A stretch of DNA of 64,000 bases from Amborella trichopoda (GCF_000471905.2 NW_006496628.1:492093-556092), one strand, 5' to 3'. Shown: positions 23,036 to 34,125, numbered from the stretch's first letter. The notes: generated by a model not told the origin, from the letters alone. Made by a program: numbers and translations.

Positions 23036-23580
23036 GCTTTCTATAGTTTTCCTATTGCATAAAATTTATATATTTCCTCCTATCCAACCGTCCATTTTGA
23101 GTGGACGACTGAGAGCTCCAATCAAAATGTCATCTCTCAACACTATTTTATTTTTAATTTTTTATATAAAATACTTTTACACCAAGTTTTGGGCATCCAT
23201 TCCTCTCTTGAACTCACACCTCTAAAAAAATATAAAAATAATCTTCCTAATAAACATAGATGGCCAAAATACCCCTAAAAAATTCAAGAGTATTTTGGTC
23301 ATTGTATTTTATCGAAAAAATATTTGTTTTAATAATTTTTTTTTTGTGCGTCCCATTGAGAAGATGATACATACCAAATTTCATAATCATATAATTTGTA
23401 AAAATATATATTACAATTTCAAATCATATAATTTGTAAAAAAAAATTAAAAAAAATACTCTGAGGCATCGGATCTAAGATCAAACGGTCAGTGGCTCACT
23501 TGATCTACATTGGACAGTTGGATTGGGGGCAGGGAGTATATATCTTCTATGCAGTAAGATAAGTATCAAAACGTTTCCCT
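23036..23580. mobile_element. MITE, family C, copy 2
   Basis: It is colinear with 17925-18440 in the same orientation: TTTCTATAGTTTTCC, TATCCAACCGTCCATTTTGA, 'gctccaatca', 'ctattttatttttaattttt', the central 'ggccaaaatacc...gtattttggtca' palindrome, 'cattgagaagatg', 'cataccaaatttcataatcat' and 'ggatctaagatcaaac'. A 40-base AT-rich segment is locally duplicated near 23390-23440. There are no genes. Confidence 0.65.
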
Positions 23581-23806
23581 AAAGATATTAGTTGGCTTTA
23601 TTGATGCCTAATGTGAACTTTTAGAAGAATTGTTACAACGTAAGTTAGTCTTCAGTGAATTTGAAGTAGGTGTACTTAGAATCAATTTAAAAAAATCTCG
23701 GTCCAAAAAACCGGTCCGAGTTTTCGAATCTCCAATCCAAATCCATTATCTTGTCAAGAATCGACCAATAAAAGAAATAAAAAATAGAATAAAATATGCA
23801 CTAAAA

Positions 23807-24474
23807 AAAGGGAAAATTATAAAAAAACCCAAAATATGCTATCTATGCAACTTACCCCCATCCAAACCTTTTCTCTCACTTTTTTCCCCACAATAAACTT
23901 TCTATACAAAAACTCCCCCAAAGTAAAAAGTTCATTTTTCTAGACGAAAATGGCCTTCCCATACAAAAAAAATCAATTTGGCGAGATTTGACGTCTGACA
24001 AGTTCTACTTCCAAAGCGCCCTTTGCCACGGCCGGCGCGCTACCACCGGAGCGCCCTTTGCTACTGCTGGAGCACTGTGTCTGATAAGTTCTACTGCCAG
24101 AACGCCCTTTGCAACTGTTGGAGCACCCTTTGCTACTGCCATAGCATTGTCTCACAAGTTCTACTGTCGGAGCGCCCTTTGCAATTGTCGAAGCGCTACT
24201 GCCGGAACGCCCTTTGCAACTCCTGGAGCGCCTGTTGCAACTGCCGGAGCGCTACTACTGGAGCGCCCTTTGTTACTACTAGAGAGCCGTGTCTCACAGG
24301 TGCTACTGCCAAAGAGAGAGAGGCATGTGCAATATTGTTAAGGATAGTTTAGTCTTTTTTCTTATTTTTTTTGGGTTGGGGGGTTATTTGCATAGAAAGT
24401 TTATTGTAGGGAAAAAACTGAAAGAAAGAGTTGGGTTGAGGGGTAAGTTACATAGATAGTTGTAATTTTCCTTT
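23807..24474. mobile_element. Long-TIR non-autonomous element carrying a minisatellite
   Basis: The left arm (23807-23940) and the reverse complement of the right arm (24340-24474) match over about 130 bases: AAAGGGAAAATTA/AAAGGAAAATTA, CTATCTATGCAACTTACCCC/CTATCTATGTAACTTACCCC, TTTTTTCCC, ACAATAAACTTTCTAT. Between the arms there is only a GC-rich 21-bp minisatellite. No transposase is seen. Long TIRs and A/T-rich flanks fit a Mutator-type element, but the target duplication is hidden in A runs on both sides, so its length cannot be read. Confidence 0.75.
24003..24310. repeat. 21-bp GC-rich minisatellite
   Basis: About a dozen units follow GAGCGCCCTTTGCAACTGCCG. Most are 21 bp; some are shortened to 14 bp, and some are lengthened to 28-30 bp by an insert with 'gtctcacaagttcta'. 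Since 21 is a multiple of three, all frames stay open and give artefactual repetitive proteins on both strands. The GC content contrasts sharply with the surrounding AT-rich sequence. Confidence 0.9.
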
Positions 24475-25817
24475 AAAAAAAAAAAAAATGTAGGGAGAAC
24501 CAGCTGCTTCCTAGGGGAAACCACCCATTTCCCCATATACATAAAGAACTAAGACGGTCTTATCAATTCCCAAGTCGAATCAAGCAATTCTAATCCTATC
24601 CAGCTTTTTAAAATACTAGTTGGAATCATGCACAAGATAGGAGGTTCCCCACAACCCCTTCCGACCTTTATGCTTCGTTAAATGTGCGCCTCTGTATGTT
24701 TATCTAAACCCTGATGACAACAATCGTGGGTACACCACCTCCATACCACGAGCACCTGCATGAGGATAAGGATACGTCAGGTAAGTTCTTAAAAGAATAA
24801 GAATTCATGTGTTATTCTCGCTCTTCAAGTCCCACCGGCAAGATGGAATATGTGTTTTAGAGAGGGAAGGGAGTCAGAAGAAGTAGCAACCACACTAGTA
24901 TATGCCAGAATGCTCTACTTTTTTCAAAAAATCAGAACAATGACTGATTGGAGGCCTACTATGTGTGGATTGAATAAAATAGTCAAGAGCTTGGGCATCT
25001 TAACAACATGTGACTTGCATTCATTGAATGGAACACTACATCTCACCTTGGTTAGGTAAGCCCTCTATACCGCTCTTTTTTTCTTTTTTTTTTCTGACAA
25101 AAGAAGGGGTACGACAAAAGGACTTCCTAGACGTCTCATTATATCGCTCTATAAACACGTTCCCATGAGCAACTGTTATATCCTTTATGTAGCAAGTCTA
25201 TCCTATGAGGCTTAGGAAACGTTCATAGCATTAAGAGAGAGAAAAAAAAAAGGGTAAGTCAGTAGGATTTGAGCCCTACCCTTTGGTGAGAATAGAGTTA
25301 GAGACTTCATAGCATTCAGAGAGGATGATGAAAAAATAGGTAATGGTAAGACAATGCATATAACGGAATGGAACTAGGCTAAACTGCTTCCGTTTATAAT
25401 TTTAGAGGGTGTCATAAATGAAAAGAACATGCATTGTTGGGATATATGGTTAAAAAGATGAAAAGAAAAAATAAGAAAATAATGGCACCAAATAGAATAG
25501 AAATAGAGAACATAATGAGCAAATATTTAAAAGAAAGATTACTTTATTTTTTTATTAAATCGGGTTCTTTTTCATATAAATTTATACTATTTTGTTATTT
25601 TCCTTTTCATCTTCATGAGTCAGAAATTACCCTTCCCATTGCAATTCCATTCATCAGCTTAAACATTATAAAAAACCATCCCAAAAACCCTTTACTTGGG
25701 CTTCACTTAAGAACTCCATTATCCCCATGGAGCCATACCAAGCATATCCTACTCATTTGAGCCTTCATAAGACCCCATGAGTAATATTATGCTTGAAGAG
25801 TCACAGGAACCCCTGAT
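24475..25817. other. Unassigned sequence
   Basis: No recognised gene or repeat. A 69-codon frame at 24850-25059 ends in a GGTTAGGTAAG that could be a splice donor, but its protein has no recognisable motif. Poly-A/T tracts occur at 24472-24488 and 25078-25095. Confidence 0.45.
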
Positions 25818-25818
25818 G

Positions 25819-25945
25819 GTCCATCACCTCCAGTGGATCACTACTTCCAATAGACCATCACCCCAGTGTCCATCACTGTCAGTGGATCACTACTTCCAGT
25901 AGACCATCACCCCAGGGGTCCATCAACCCAATGGTCTATCACTCC
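25819..25945. repeat. 49-50 bp minisatellite
   Basis: Units begin GTCCATCAC at 25819, 25868 and 25918. The first two are nearly identical through 'agtggatcactacttcca' and 'tagaccatcacccca'. The third decays into looser 'ggtctatcac'/'aggtcatcatcc' words to about 26010. It sits just upstream of Tat-like 3' untranslated sequence and may belong to it. Confidence 0.85.
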
Positions 25946-26179
25946 ATTGATCTATAATCCTCAGTGATAGGTCATCATCCCTAGTAAGTCACTACCCCCA
26001 GTGGTACTGATACACAATGACCAGTGTCTGGAACATGTTGTACCTTGATCACCCAAGGGAGACTTTCAACCCCCGGGAGGTAACCATTTCTTTACCTTGG
26101 AGATACATATTATCCCTAGGGAGTTTTCATGAACCAGTCATCTATCAGTTCACCTAGAACCTCTATATCCTAGACAAGT

Positions 26180-26790
26180 GTGAGTCATTCATCACCTTCT
26201 AAAAACCTGAAAAACTCTCCAGTGGTGCTTACCTTCATAATAGAAGCCTCACCAATGGTATCCCTTACCCCAATGAGCCTTGTACAGTTATAACCCTTAT
26301 GCATTATTAGGGCGGAGGTTTTTCTCTTGAAAAGAAAGAAGCCGGGCATGATGAGCATCTGATGATGATCGTCATGAGCAAAATTGAGAGCTTCAGGCGG
26401 ACATAGCCATGAAACTATGGGTAAGATTGCCAAAAATAAAAAAAATGGGTATGGTGAAACCTGAAAGGGCACCATGAATAAAAATGAAAGACGGGGGTGG
26501 CCATGAAGCCACAAGTAAAAGTGTTCTAAAAACAATAAACTTGGCATGATGAAAACCCGAAAGGGTGCCATGAGTAAAAATGAAAATAAAAGGTGGACGT
26601 GACCTCGAAGTCATGAGTAAAAGGGCCTCAATAAAAGAAAAATTTGGTGAATACCATTTTCCGGTGCCACTTCTATCCAGTTCAGGTGAAAACCTGAAAA
26701 GGCGCCTAGACTAATAAACAAGTTGATGGAGCATTCGACCAAGGCAACTTTAGCCAATTACAACAAAAGTTTGGTGGTTTGGAAATCAAT
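26180..26790 (+). mobile_element. Tat-like Gypsy 3' untranslated region with tandem units
   Basis: Two to three units of about 94-101 bp start at 26406, 26500 and 26601. They share 'gccatgaa', 'aagtaaaa', 'catgatgaaaacc', 'cgaaagggtgccatgagta' and 'aaaatgaaaataaaa'. The same words occur on the minus strand just beyond the integrase of the Tat element at 41500-41650, so this block is the 3' UTR of a plus-strand relative. Its pol should lie upstream but is absent; unrelated sequence occupies that position. A short open frame on the minus strand is incidental. Confidence 0.65.
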
Positions 26791-27224
26791 ACCCCTCATG
26801 TGTACCTTACCATCAAGACCAAAAAGAGCTTAAGAAATCTCAACAACTCGGGCCAGCCTTGTTTAAGGGCCCCTAAAGATCAAAAGAATTATCAAGATGG
26901 CAAGTTAGGATAGCTGTTTGTTGAAGAGATTCTCCAATCCTAATCCATACATATTACACCCTACCTTAGCTAGCCTATAACCTACCCTACATAATACACC
27001 ATAGTATGCCTTATACTATAGCATCCTATACACTTTAGTTATCATATACCTTACCCAATCCCATACAACCTAGTTTCTATACACCATACCTCAACCCAAT
27101 TCACCTAAGCTAGACCCCTAGACCCTAACCTTGACCTAAGGCTTAGACCTCTCTCTCTCTCTCTCATATGCATGAAAAGGGGCTGACGAAGTTTCATCAA
27201 GCGTTTGAGGGCATTTTTCATCAC

Positions 27225-28640
27225 CTTGTGTCTCCGATGCAGAATAAAGAGAAGCCAGGACAATAAATGATTCACAAGTGGAATTTTTGACAGTCTCATA
27301 ATAGCCCAAGAATGAGCTGAAATGATCCCAAGGACTTCATAAGGCCACCAGCTAGGCTTGCTCGTAATCCAACAAGTCTTGGGCAGTGCAAACAAAGAAA
27401 TAGTTTTGAAAAAATCGGCTTCTAGCACCTTGAAATGGACCTCATAACTGTAGCCCTATTTTTGGAGCATCAAATGACTATGGAACCATCATCATTGGAT
27501 CCGGGACTTTTGAAAACCCCTGTGACTCAAGTTTCGGCTCAATCGGACGCTCAAGGATAAAGCTATGGCCAAATTAACCAAAATGGGTAGGCCTCATACT
27601 ATTCCCGTGCCCCCTCAGTGAACCAAATTCCATTAATGAAAACTGAGTTTCATAGCTTCGAGATGAACTTTGAAAGGTTGTATCTCCCTCCTCTTGAGTC
27701 AGATCGAGCCCAAATTTTGGGAGCATGTTTGTCTCATCATTCTGAGCATTTTGATATGTGGCACGACCAGTATCGATGCTCGAGCCGAGAGAAAAGCTAA
27801 AGAGAAGTTTCCGATTCATGGTCAAGTGGCGGAAAATTCAGCAGGGGCACGTCTCGATCGAACGGCCATATCACGGTGCTCAAGCATCTGATCAACCTGA
27901 AACCAGTTCCATTATGTGCTCGAGGTCCAAGGTGTCGTTTGAGCTGAAAACATGATGAACGGTCGGATTCGACACATGAGGTCGACAAATTTGCTGTAAA
28001 TTTCGGTGCTCGAAATTCAGATTCCGGCCAAAAGTTCAAAAGTGGAAAATGGTCGTTTGGACATGAAATCGAGCTGCGTTTATTGCCAAATGTTCGTAAC
28101 AGCGTGCTCATCCCAATTCAATGAAGAAAACGTGAAAACATGCCAAGAGACGAGTGCAATCTTGATCCAAAGATCGAAGTTTCTCATAAAGTTTGCATCG
28201 CATGATCGTGGCCCAAATGCCCGATCCATGGCTCAAAATGGGTTTCAAAACGATAGTCATTCCGATCCAAGTAAGAAAGTAATCATCTTTTGGCCAAACG
28301 AGCACCGGAGGAACCCAGAATCAGCCTTGAAAGATCACATGAGTTCAAGGGTAAAAACAGGGATTGGAATGGAATTTCATGAATTGTGGGTGGAGGAGCA
28401 AAATTATCATTTTGCCTCCATTTTTAGAATTTCTTTTAATTCAGTTAAATATTAATTTTCAGCAATTAGATTTAATTTTGATCAATCCACCCATGTTTGG
28501 GCAAAAATCTATATATATCATGTGCTATCATTGTATCAAGGACCCCACTTCGGCTTAATAAAATCTCATCTTTTGTTCACTGTTGGGTCATGCTTGAGAG
28601 AGAGAGAGGAGAGAGAAGACTTTGGAAGGTACCCCTTTAA
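27225..28640 (+). mobile_element. Tat-like Gypsy LTR (family B), plus orientation
   Basis: The segment matches 63660-64000 (same orientation, from 'gatgcagaataaagag' onward) and the reverse complement of 60430-61545. A TATA box (CTATATATATC, about 28510) is followed by AATAAAA at about 28557 and a 'catgcttgagagagagag' block, then AAAGGTAACTTTC, which could be a splice donor. The other copy shows the same order. This places U3, R and part of U5. The true 5' end could be up to several hundred bases upstream, and TG/CA termini were not identified. Frames inside are incidental. Confidence 0.65.
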
Positions 28641-29930
28641 GAAGCAAAAGGTAACTTTCTCTCTCCTCTCCTCTTTCTCTCTCTTCTTCTCTCTTATTTC
28701 TCCCTTCTTTCTCTCTCTTTTTTCTCTCTTTTCTCTCTTCTCCCATCTTTCTCTCTTTTCTTTTTCTCTCTGTTCCACTCTCTTCTTTCTTCTCTCTCCT
28801 CTCTTTGTCTAGCTTAGTAGTACTTACTATCGAGCACGGACATTTCTTTTTCCCTTCTTTTTCTCTCTCTCTTTCTTGGTGCTCCCTCATGTCCATTCTT
28901 TCCTTCTCTCTTTTTATGCTCCCTCGAGTCCACCTACCCCACTCTCTTTTCCTCAAAACAAAAAAAGGCATGCCTTCTCTTCCATTGTGCCGAACATGTC
29001 CAAACACCCTCACGTCCACCTTTGACATGCTCCCTCGCGACCAAAGCTCCATCGCTTTATCGCACGCGACCATCTTCCCATCACCGTGAACCACTGCCGT
29101 ACGCCCTCACCATTCACTGCGGTGCACCCCTTTCCTCACCCCACTGCCATGCATAACCCACACCTCACTGCCGTGCCATAAGCTCAACAACCACACTCTT
29201 AACAGTCGTGCCCTTAACCTCTGCCGAGCCATGCCTCACTCTACCGTGAACATCACCATTGATGTGCGCCCATCTCACGGCTTCATCTCAATCATCATCC
29301 GCTTCTTCACCACCTACTACTCCTCTCTCACTACTCCGTGCTATGTGGCTGTCGCCCCAACTCTCATCACCTACAATCGCACCCATAACAAGGCAATCAC
29401 CTTCTTTTTGTCACCTACCTGCAACCTCCGTCTGCCCCAATCTCAGCCCTTTCTTCCATCCACCTCACCGCCAACCTCCCTTCTTTCTTCGCCATAACCA
29501 CCTCAGCCATCTCCACCTCTCTCGCACACCCCATCTCTACCAGCCAAGTCGCATCCACTATGCTTCTCTCTCTCTCTAACCTCTTGCAACCAGCAACCTC
29601 CACCTCATTCTCTTCTTTCTGCAACTACCACTTGCAGCCACCTCTGCCTCTCTATCATCTCTCACCCACTCCTCTTTCCGCTCCCCTGTCCTCCACTTCA
29701 CCCGTTTGCAACCAGGCTGCGAGTCATTTGTGCCCCTATTCTCTGCCATCTCTGCCACCTCATGCAGCCATCTCCACCCCACCCAATAAGCATTCGCCCA
29801 CGTCTTCTTTCTTACCTGCAACCACCACCAGCCAAGACCTCATGCTGCTGCCTCTCTGCTCTTTCTCTCCAATTCCCCATAACTAGTTGCAACCCACTGC
29901 TGCACCTTCGCTGCGTTTCTTCCACACATC
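28641..29930 (+). mobile_element. Pyrimidine-rich leader of family B Tat element
   Basis: A CT-rich tract (28640-28930) grades into C-rich sequence with recurrent 'ctgccgtg', 'ctgcaacca' and 'tctctaac' words. Frames on both strands are low-complexity (Ser/Leu/Pro-rich, or Glu/Arg/Lys-rich on the other strand). In locus 2 a similar CT-rich leader follows the family B LTR and leads into gag. The stretch is interrupted at 29930/31845 by the solo Copia LTR and continues beyond it. Confidence 0.55.
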
Positions 29931-31849
29931 TGAAAGAAAGACCTATGTAATCTTTTACAGGGGAACTATAATTTTTTTTTTTTTACTAATAATCACCGCT
30001 TATCATTTTAGCAACAAGATCACTCACAGATGGTCTTATTACAAACAATAGAAATTCCAAAAATAAATAACACATCAATAATATAAATCTCAACTACTTG
30101 ATGCGATTCATACAATTTAATATTGTGCTTGAGAATATAAAATAAAAGAACAAACAATTAAAAGAAAAGATGCCAGAGAATACCTCAATCGGGCTTCTTA
30201 CACCTCACACCAAGCCACCACATCCAATGGTGTGGGATCAACGTTCTAAATTCAATCTCGAACCGGGAAAGCTAATTTCGACCAAACTAGATAACCACCT
30301 TTAAATCTCTACAAAACCCTAACTCCAAAATAATTTTCCCATAGATTAGATCATGAGAGAGAGAGAGCAAGAGTCTCTAGGTTGGGGCGTGCCCCTTAGG
30401 GTCTTTTAGGTGAGAGAGAGTAGAGAGAGAAAATTAGAGAGTAGATAGAGAGGGGCGCGGCCCCTAGGGAAGAGAGAGAGAGTTTATGGGAGAGAGAGGT
30501 GTGTTGAGAGTGGGGGGAGAGCACCCGTATTATAGTAGTTAAATTTAGGTTTAGGGTTTTTTAGGTTCCGTAGTTNNNNNNNNNNNNNNNNNNNNGGTGA
30601 GAGATCTGAGCTATCCATTCCATAGATGGCCATCACATTATGGAAAGTGCATGAACCATTATCACTTCTTAACATTTTCCATCAATATATTCAAATAATT
30701 AAATCCATTAAAGATATAGTGCATACCATAAATTGTATATTCCATCTCATATTTTCCATAAGAATATTTCAATAATATCAAGTCAATATATTCCTTCAAT
30801 AATCAATATTTGACCATATGCTACAAGATATAGTTACCATATTTAATAAACTTGAAGACAAAGCAACAAGAGAAGGTATCCAAGGGTGGGGCGTGCCACC
30901 CATGTATGGTATGTGGGGCCCCACTTAATACTTACATGGTGGGCCCATGTGCACTATGGGCCCCCATTTTTTTTTTATTTTTTTAGTAAATATTTTAAAA
31001 TTAAACAAAATATATTTTAAAACATTATAACTTTGTAAATTAATAACTTCATGTTTCTATAAGTCCAAAAATAAGAAATAAAATATCAAATGACTTAAAA
31101 AAATTCAAATAATAAATCTAAAATAATTTGATAATAAAATGAACCCAATTAAATTAATATGACAAGAAGTGGATCCATATGGTTCAGAAATTCAATCAAT
31201 GATCACAGGGTACTCCACCTTCAACTGTGGACTACAGACCACACTTGCTTTATTGAACCGACCCAGCGTTACCCTTGAACCACAGTCCAAGAATGGGCTC
31301 ATTAGTGGGTCACCAAATTTTGGTTGATGAGCTAAGGAGTTGCAATCCTAGTCTGTGGATTACAGGTCCTCTCCTAGAGACAAGTCAAGGTCACCACGAG
31401 CTGATGCAACCACATCTCTATGGCAAATAGGGATATCTCTCGCACATGCATATGCTATACCCAAAAGTAGATATCTAGCTTTCTCGAGCGATCTATCTCT
31501 ATGCATGCTGCGTGATGGAAAATAGATGAGGTTTTAGCCCCCGTCTCTGTAGGCCTACCATCACACACGAAGGTCACACAGTCCCTCGGCTCATTCATCT
31601 GGGCATAAGCTCCGACCTCATCAAGGGCAAATCCAAAAATGCTTCTCGATTTATTTTTTATGCCCAGGTACCTTGGGTTTTCCAACCAACTGGCCTAAAA
31701 CGTCAAGCACAGTCCGGTATTCGCAAATATCATTTGCTTAGTATGGTCTTCGAGGGACCACACTCTCACTGAATTTATGTTCCACTATAATAAATGTTTT
31801 TCATTACACACTCATAGGCCTTTAAAGGCCACATAAACCCAACAACATC
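29926..31849 (-). mobile_element. Solo LTR of the Copia-like family
   Basis: The LTR is 29931-31844 (1914 bp), flanked by ACATC at 29926-29930 and 31845-31849. On the minus strand it runs from TGTTGGGTTTATGTGGCC to ...CTTTCTTTCA, the same termini as element 2. No internal region follows on either side, so recombination between two LTRs has removed the interior. A 20-base N run (30576-30595) falls within it. Minus-strand sequence near 31455-31685 is the same LTR segment as 9800-9990 and 14240-14400. Confidence 0.93.
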
Positions 31850-32380
31850 TCTGCCTCTTTGTCCACCTTCTTGCTATATCAGTCATCCCCTCTCGCTCTA
31901 CTCTCCACGATCTTCGGCAACCTTTGAGCTCTTCGCATATTCTTGTAAACTCTTCCATCCCCTCTCTGCGTTTAAGAAACTCACAAACGAAACACTCCCT
32001 ATCCCTTTTGTTTTATTTTCTTCTTCTTGTTTTCGTTCTCTTCCTTTCGTTTCATTCCTTCTAATTGTTCTATTTCAAAACTCTATCTCTCTGTCTATAC
32101 TTAAAAACCCATTACTCCAACCTCTCGCAACTAATCTCCTTTTATTTTTTTTTATATTATCTAAGATTACCTTCCCTTCTTCATATAAAACCCAATACAC
32201 AACTCTTTCTCTCACTCAAACAAATCCCCTCTTATTATTATTATGCTTTTTTTTGTTTTACTTTACCTTCTTTCCTTCATTTTCTTTCATTTCATTACTT
32301 ATTTCATCTTGCTCTATTTTCATTTTATCTTAGTCTAATTTATTTTACTTTATCACTTTTTTTTTCACTTTCATCTCTTT
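31850..32380 (+). mobile_element. Continuation of pyrimidine-rich leader
   Basis: T/C-rich sequence lies directly beyond the solo LTR's target duplication and before the repeat array. The frame at 32065-32445 is a Phe/Leu/Ser-rich consequence of base composition. Confidence 0.5.
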
Positions 32381-33540
32381 TGGAAGATCTACAGAGAGCC
32401 AAGCTAGTCTTCACCTCTCCTCTTTTTCTCCTTTTGCTCTTTTGACCAGAGGACTGGTTGAGCGTTGCGCTGCCATTCCAGTCTTGACATTGAGTAGTTT
32501 AGCCATTGTGTCAGACTAGCTATCGTGCCTGTCTAGCTGCCACACCTAACTAGCCATCGTGTCAGTCTTGTCATTGAGTAGTTTAGCCGTTGTGCCCGTC
32601 TAGTTACCGTGCCCGTCTAGCTACTACGCAAGACCAGCCACTGTGCCAGATTGGTTACCACACCCATCTTGTCGTCAAGTAGTTTAACCGTTGTGCCGGT
32701 TCAGTTACTGTGCTTCTCTAGCTGCCATGCCAGACCAGTTGTCGTGCTAGTCTTGTTACTGCGCCCGTCTAGCCGTTGTGGGGTCAAACGACTTCATTCT
32801 TTTTTTTGAATGTTCAGCGAGAGCCAAGCTGACCTTCATCATTTCTCTCTCTTTCACTTCTCTTCTCTCTTTTCTTCTCTTCTCTTTTCTCATTCTTTTT
32901 TTGTCTCTTCTCCCTCTTTGGATGGATCAGCGAGAGCCAAGCTGATCGTCACCCCTCATCTCTCTTATTTCATTCTCGTCTCTTCTCCCTCTTTGGAAGG
33001 TCCAGCGAGACCCAAGCTGACCTTCACCTTCTCTCTTATTCTTTTTTCTTCTCTCTCTCTTATTCCTTTTCTTCTCTCTCTCAAAAACAAATACTTCCTT
33101 TTCTTCTTTCTCATCTTTGAAGAGCTGGGTGAGAATCAAACCAGTCTTCATCTCTCTCTTCCCTCGTTTTTTTTTGTGATCCATTGAGGAGCTGGCTGAA
33201 AATCAAACTAACTTCCTCTCTCTTTATTTTTCTTGATTCACTTGCATTATTAAGGACTAGGTGAAAAGTAGACTAGCCCTCATTCTCTTTCAAAAATACA
33301 TTTTCTCTGAAGAGCGAGTGGAAAGACATACTAGCCTTCATTCTTTTCTAAAACACGTATTACCTTTGAAGTAATGGGTGAGAATCAAACCAGTCTTCAA
33401 TTTCTTATTTCTTTATTACCTTTGAAGTACTTGGTGAGAATCAAACCAATCTTCAATTTCTTACTTCTTTATTTCTTTGAAGTATTAGGTGAAAAGTAAA
33501 CTAGTCTTCAAACTCTGCTTTCTTTCTTCTTTCGCTCTTT
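32381..33540. repeat. Diverged tandem array, about 11 units
   Basis: A unit of about 35 conserved bases, TTTGAAG...GGTGAGAATCAAACCAGTCTTCA, is followed by a variable CT-rich spacer. It recurs near 32381, 32805, 32918, 32990, 33113, 33185, 33250, 33305, 33366, 33421 and 33475. Early units have the variant 'cagcgagagccaagctgaccttca'; later ones have 'gtgagaatcaaaccagtcttca'. Spacing shrinks from over 100 to about 55 bases toward the right. The units are non-coding. Confidence 0.8.
32455..32790. repeat. Minisatellite of about 20 bp between array units
   Basis: Words of the type 'ccgtctagctaccgtgccagac' repeat about 15 times. A longer marker, 'cagtcttgtcattgagtagtttagcc', recurs near 32490, 32566 and 32665, giving a higher-order period of 75-100. 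It lies between the first and second units of the surrounding array. Confidence 0.8.
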
Positions 33541-33599
33541 CTATCTCACCCTTTTTCTTTCTTTCTTTACTGTAAAATATGTACTAGAATCCCTCGTCA

Positions 33600-33830
33600 A
33601 CAAGACGCTGTGAGACTTTCAGATTGTCATGGATTCTTCTATGTTATTTTTCCATTCTCCTTTGAGTACACACGCACGTGTGTTCTCACTCTATAACAAG
33701 GTGGGGTCCCATGACCTACATCTCTGTACTTTTATTGTGTGTGCGTGTTCGCAGGAAAGGAGAAAAAAAGTCAAGGGAGGCGATTACAAACCGGCCACAG
33801 GCTAGGGGGCATTCTTCTCTCTTCCCTCTC
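33600..33830 (+). mobile_element. Leader block conserved with the 54.7-60 kb locus
   Basis: The words 'ataacaaggtggggtcccatgacc', 'gcaggaaaggag', 'tcaagggaggcgatta' and 'aggctagggggca' parallel 55335-55455 ('aagacaaaggtaggtcactcgacc', 'gcagaaaacaagagg', 'tcaaggaggcaattc', 'agctgggggac') and the reverse complement of 59275-59400. This links the leader of locus 1 to the Tat leader of locus 2. Confidence 0.55.
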
Positions 33831-33914
33831 TTCTTTTCTCTTCTCTCATCTTTGTCTCTTTCTCTCTCACTCTCTCTCGACTTCCCTCCCTCTCTCTATC
33901 TCTCGTCTCTCTTT

Positions 33915-34125
33915 TTCACTCCCCCATTCTCTCTATCCGCTCCTCTCACTCCCCCACTCTCTCTGTCTGCCCCTCTCACTTCCCCACTCTCTCTGTCTTC
34001 TCTCTCACATCCCCACTCTTTTTGTCAGCCCCTCTCACTCCCCCACTCTCTCCGTCTTCTCTCTCACTTCCCCACTCTTTTTGTCAGCCCCTCTCACTCC
34101 CCCACTCTCTCTGTCCGCTCCTCTC
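33915..34125. repeat. CT-rich tandem array, 30-bp unit and 60-bp higher-order unit
   Basis: Units 'ctcactcccccactctctctgtctgccc' alternate with a variant ending 'cttctct'. The longer 59/60-base unit starting 'ttttgtcagcccctctcac' recurs at about 34020 and 34079. Two long Ser/Leu/Pro-rich frames across it are composition artefacts. Confidence 0.85.

Noticed and set aside
22869-23225. 118-codon frame that might encode a small membrane protein
   Set aside because: Its second half lies in family C MITE sequence that is also present, without an open frame, at 17.9-18.2 kb.
23973-24352. Repetitive Ala/Thr/Cys- or Ser/Gly/Lys-rich proteins on both strands
   Set aside because: The 21-bp minisatellite keeps every frame open because 21 is divisible by three. 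There is no start context, domain or non-repeat sequence.
24850-25059. Short exon-like frame ending in a GTAAG donor
   Set aside because: No acceptor, partner exon or recognisable protein motif could be found.
25205-25320. Possible second SINE from a B-box-like 'ggatttgagccc'
   Set aside because: No A box at the right distance, no tail and no target duplication; the match to the B-box consensus is weak.
28522-29094. Phe/Ser/Leu-rich and Glu/Lys/Arg-rich frames on opposite strands
   Set aside because: They mirror each other across a polypyrimidine tract; no domain and no conservation.
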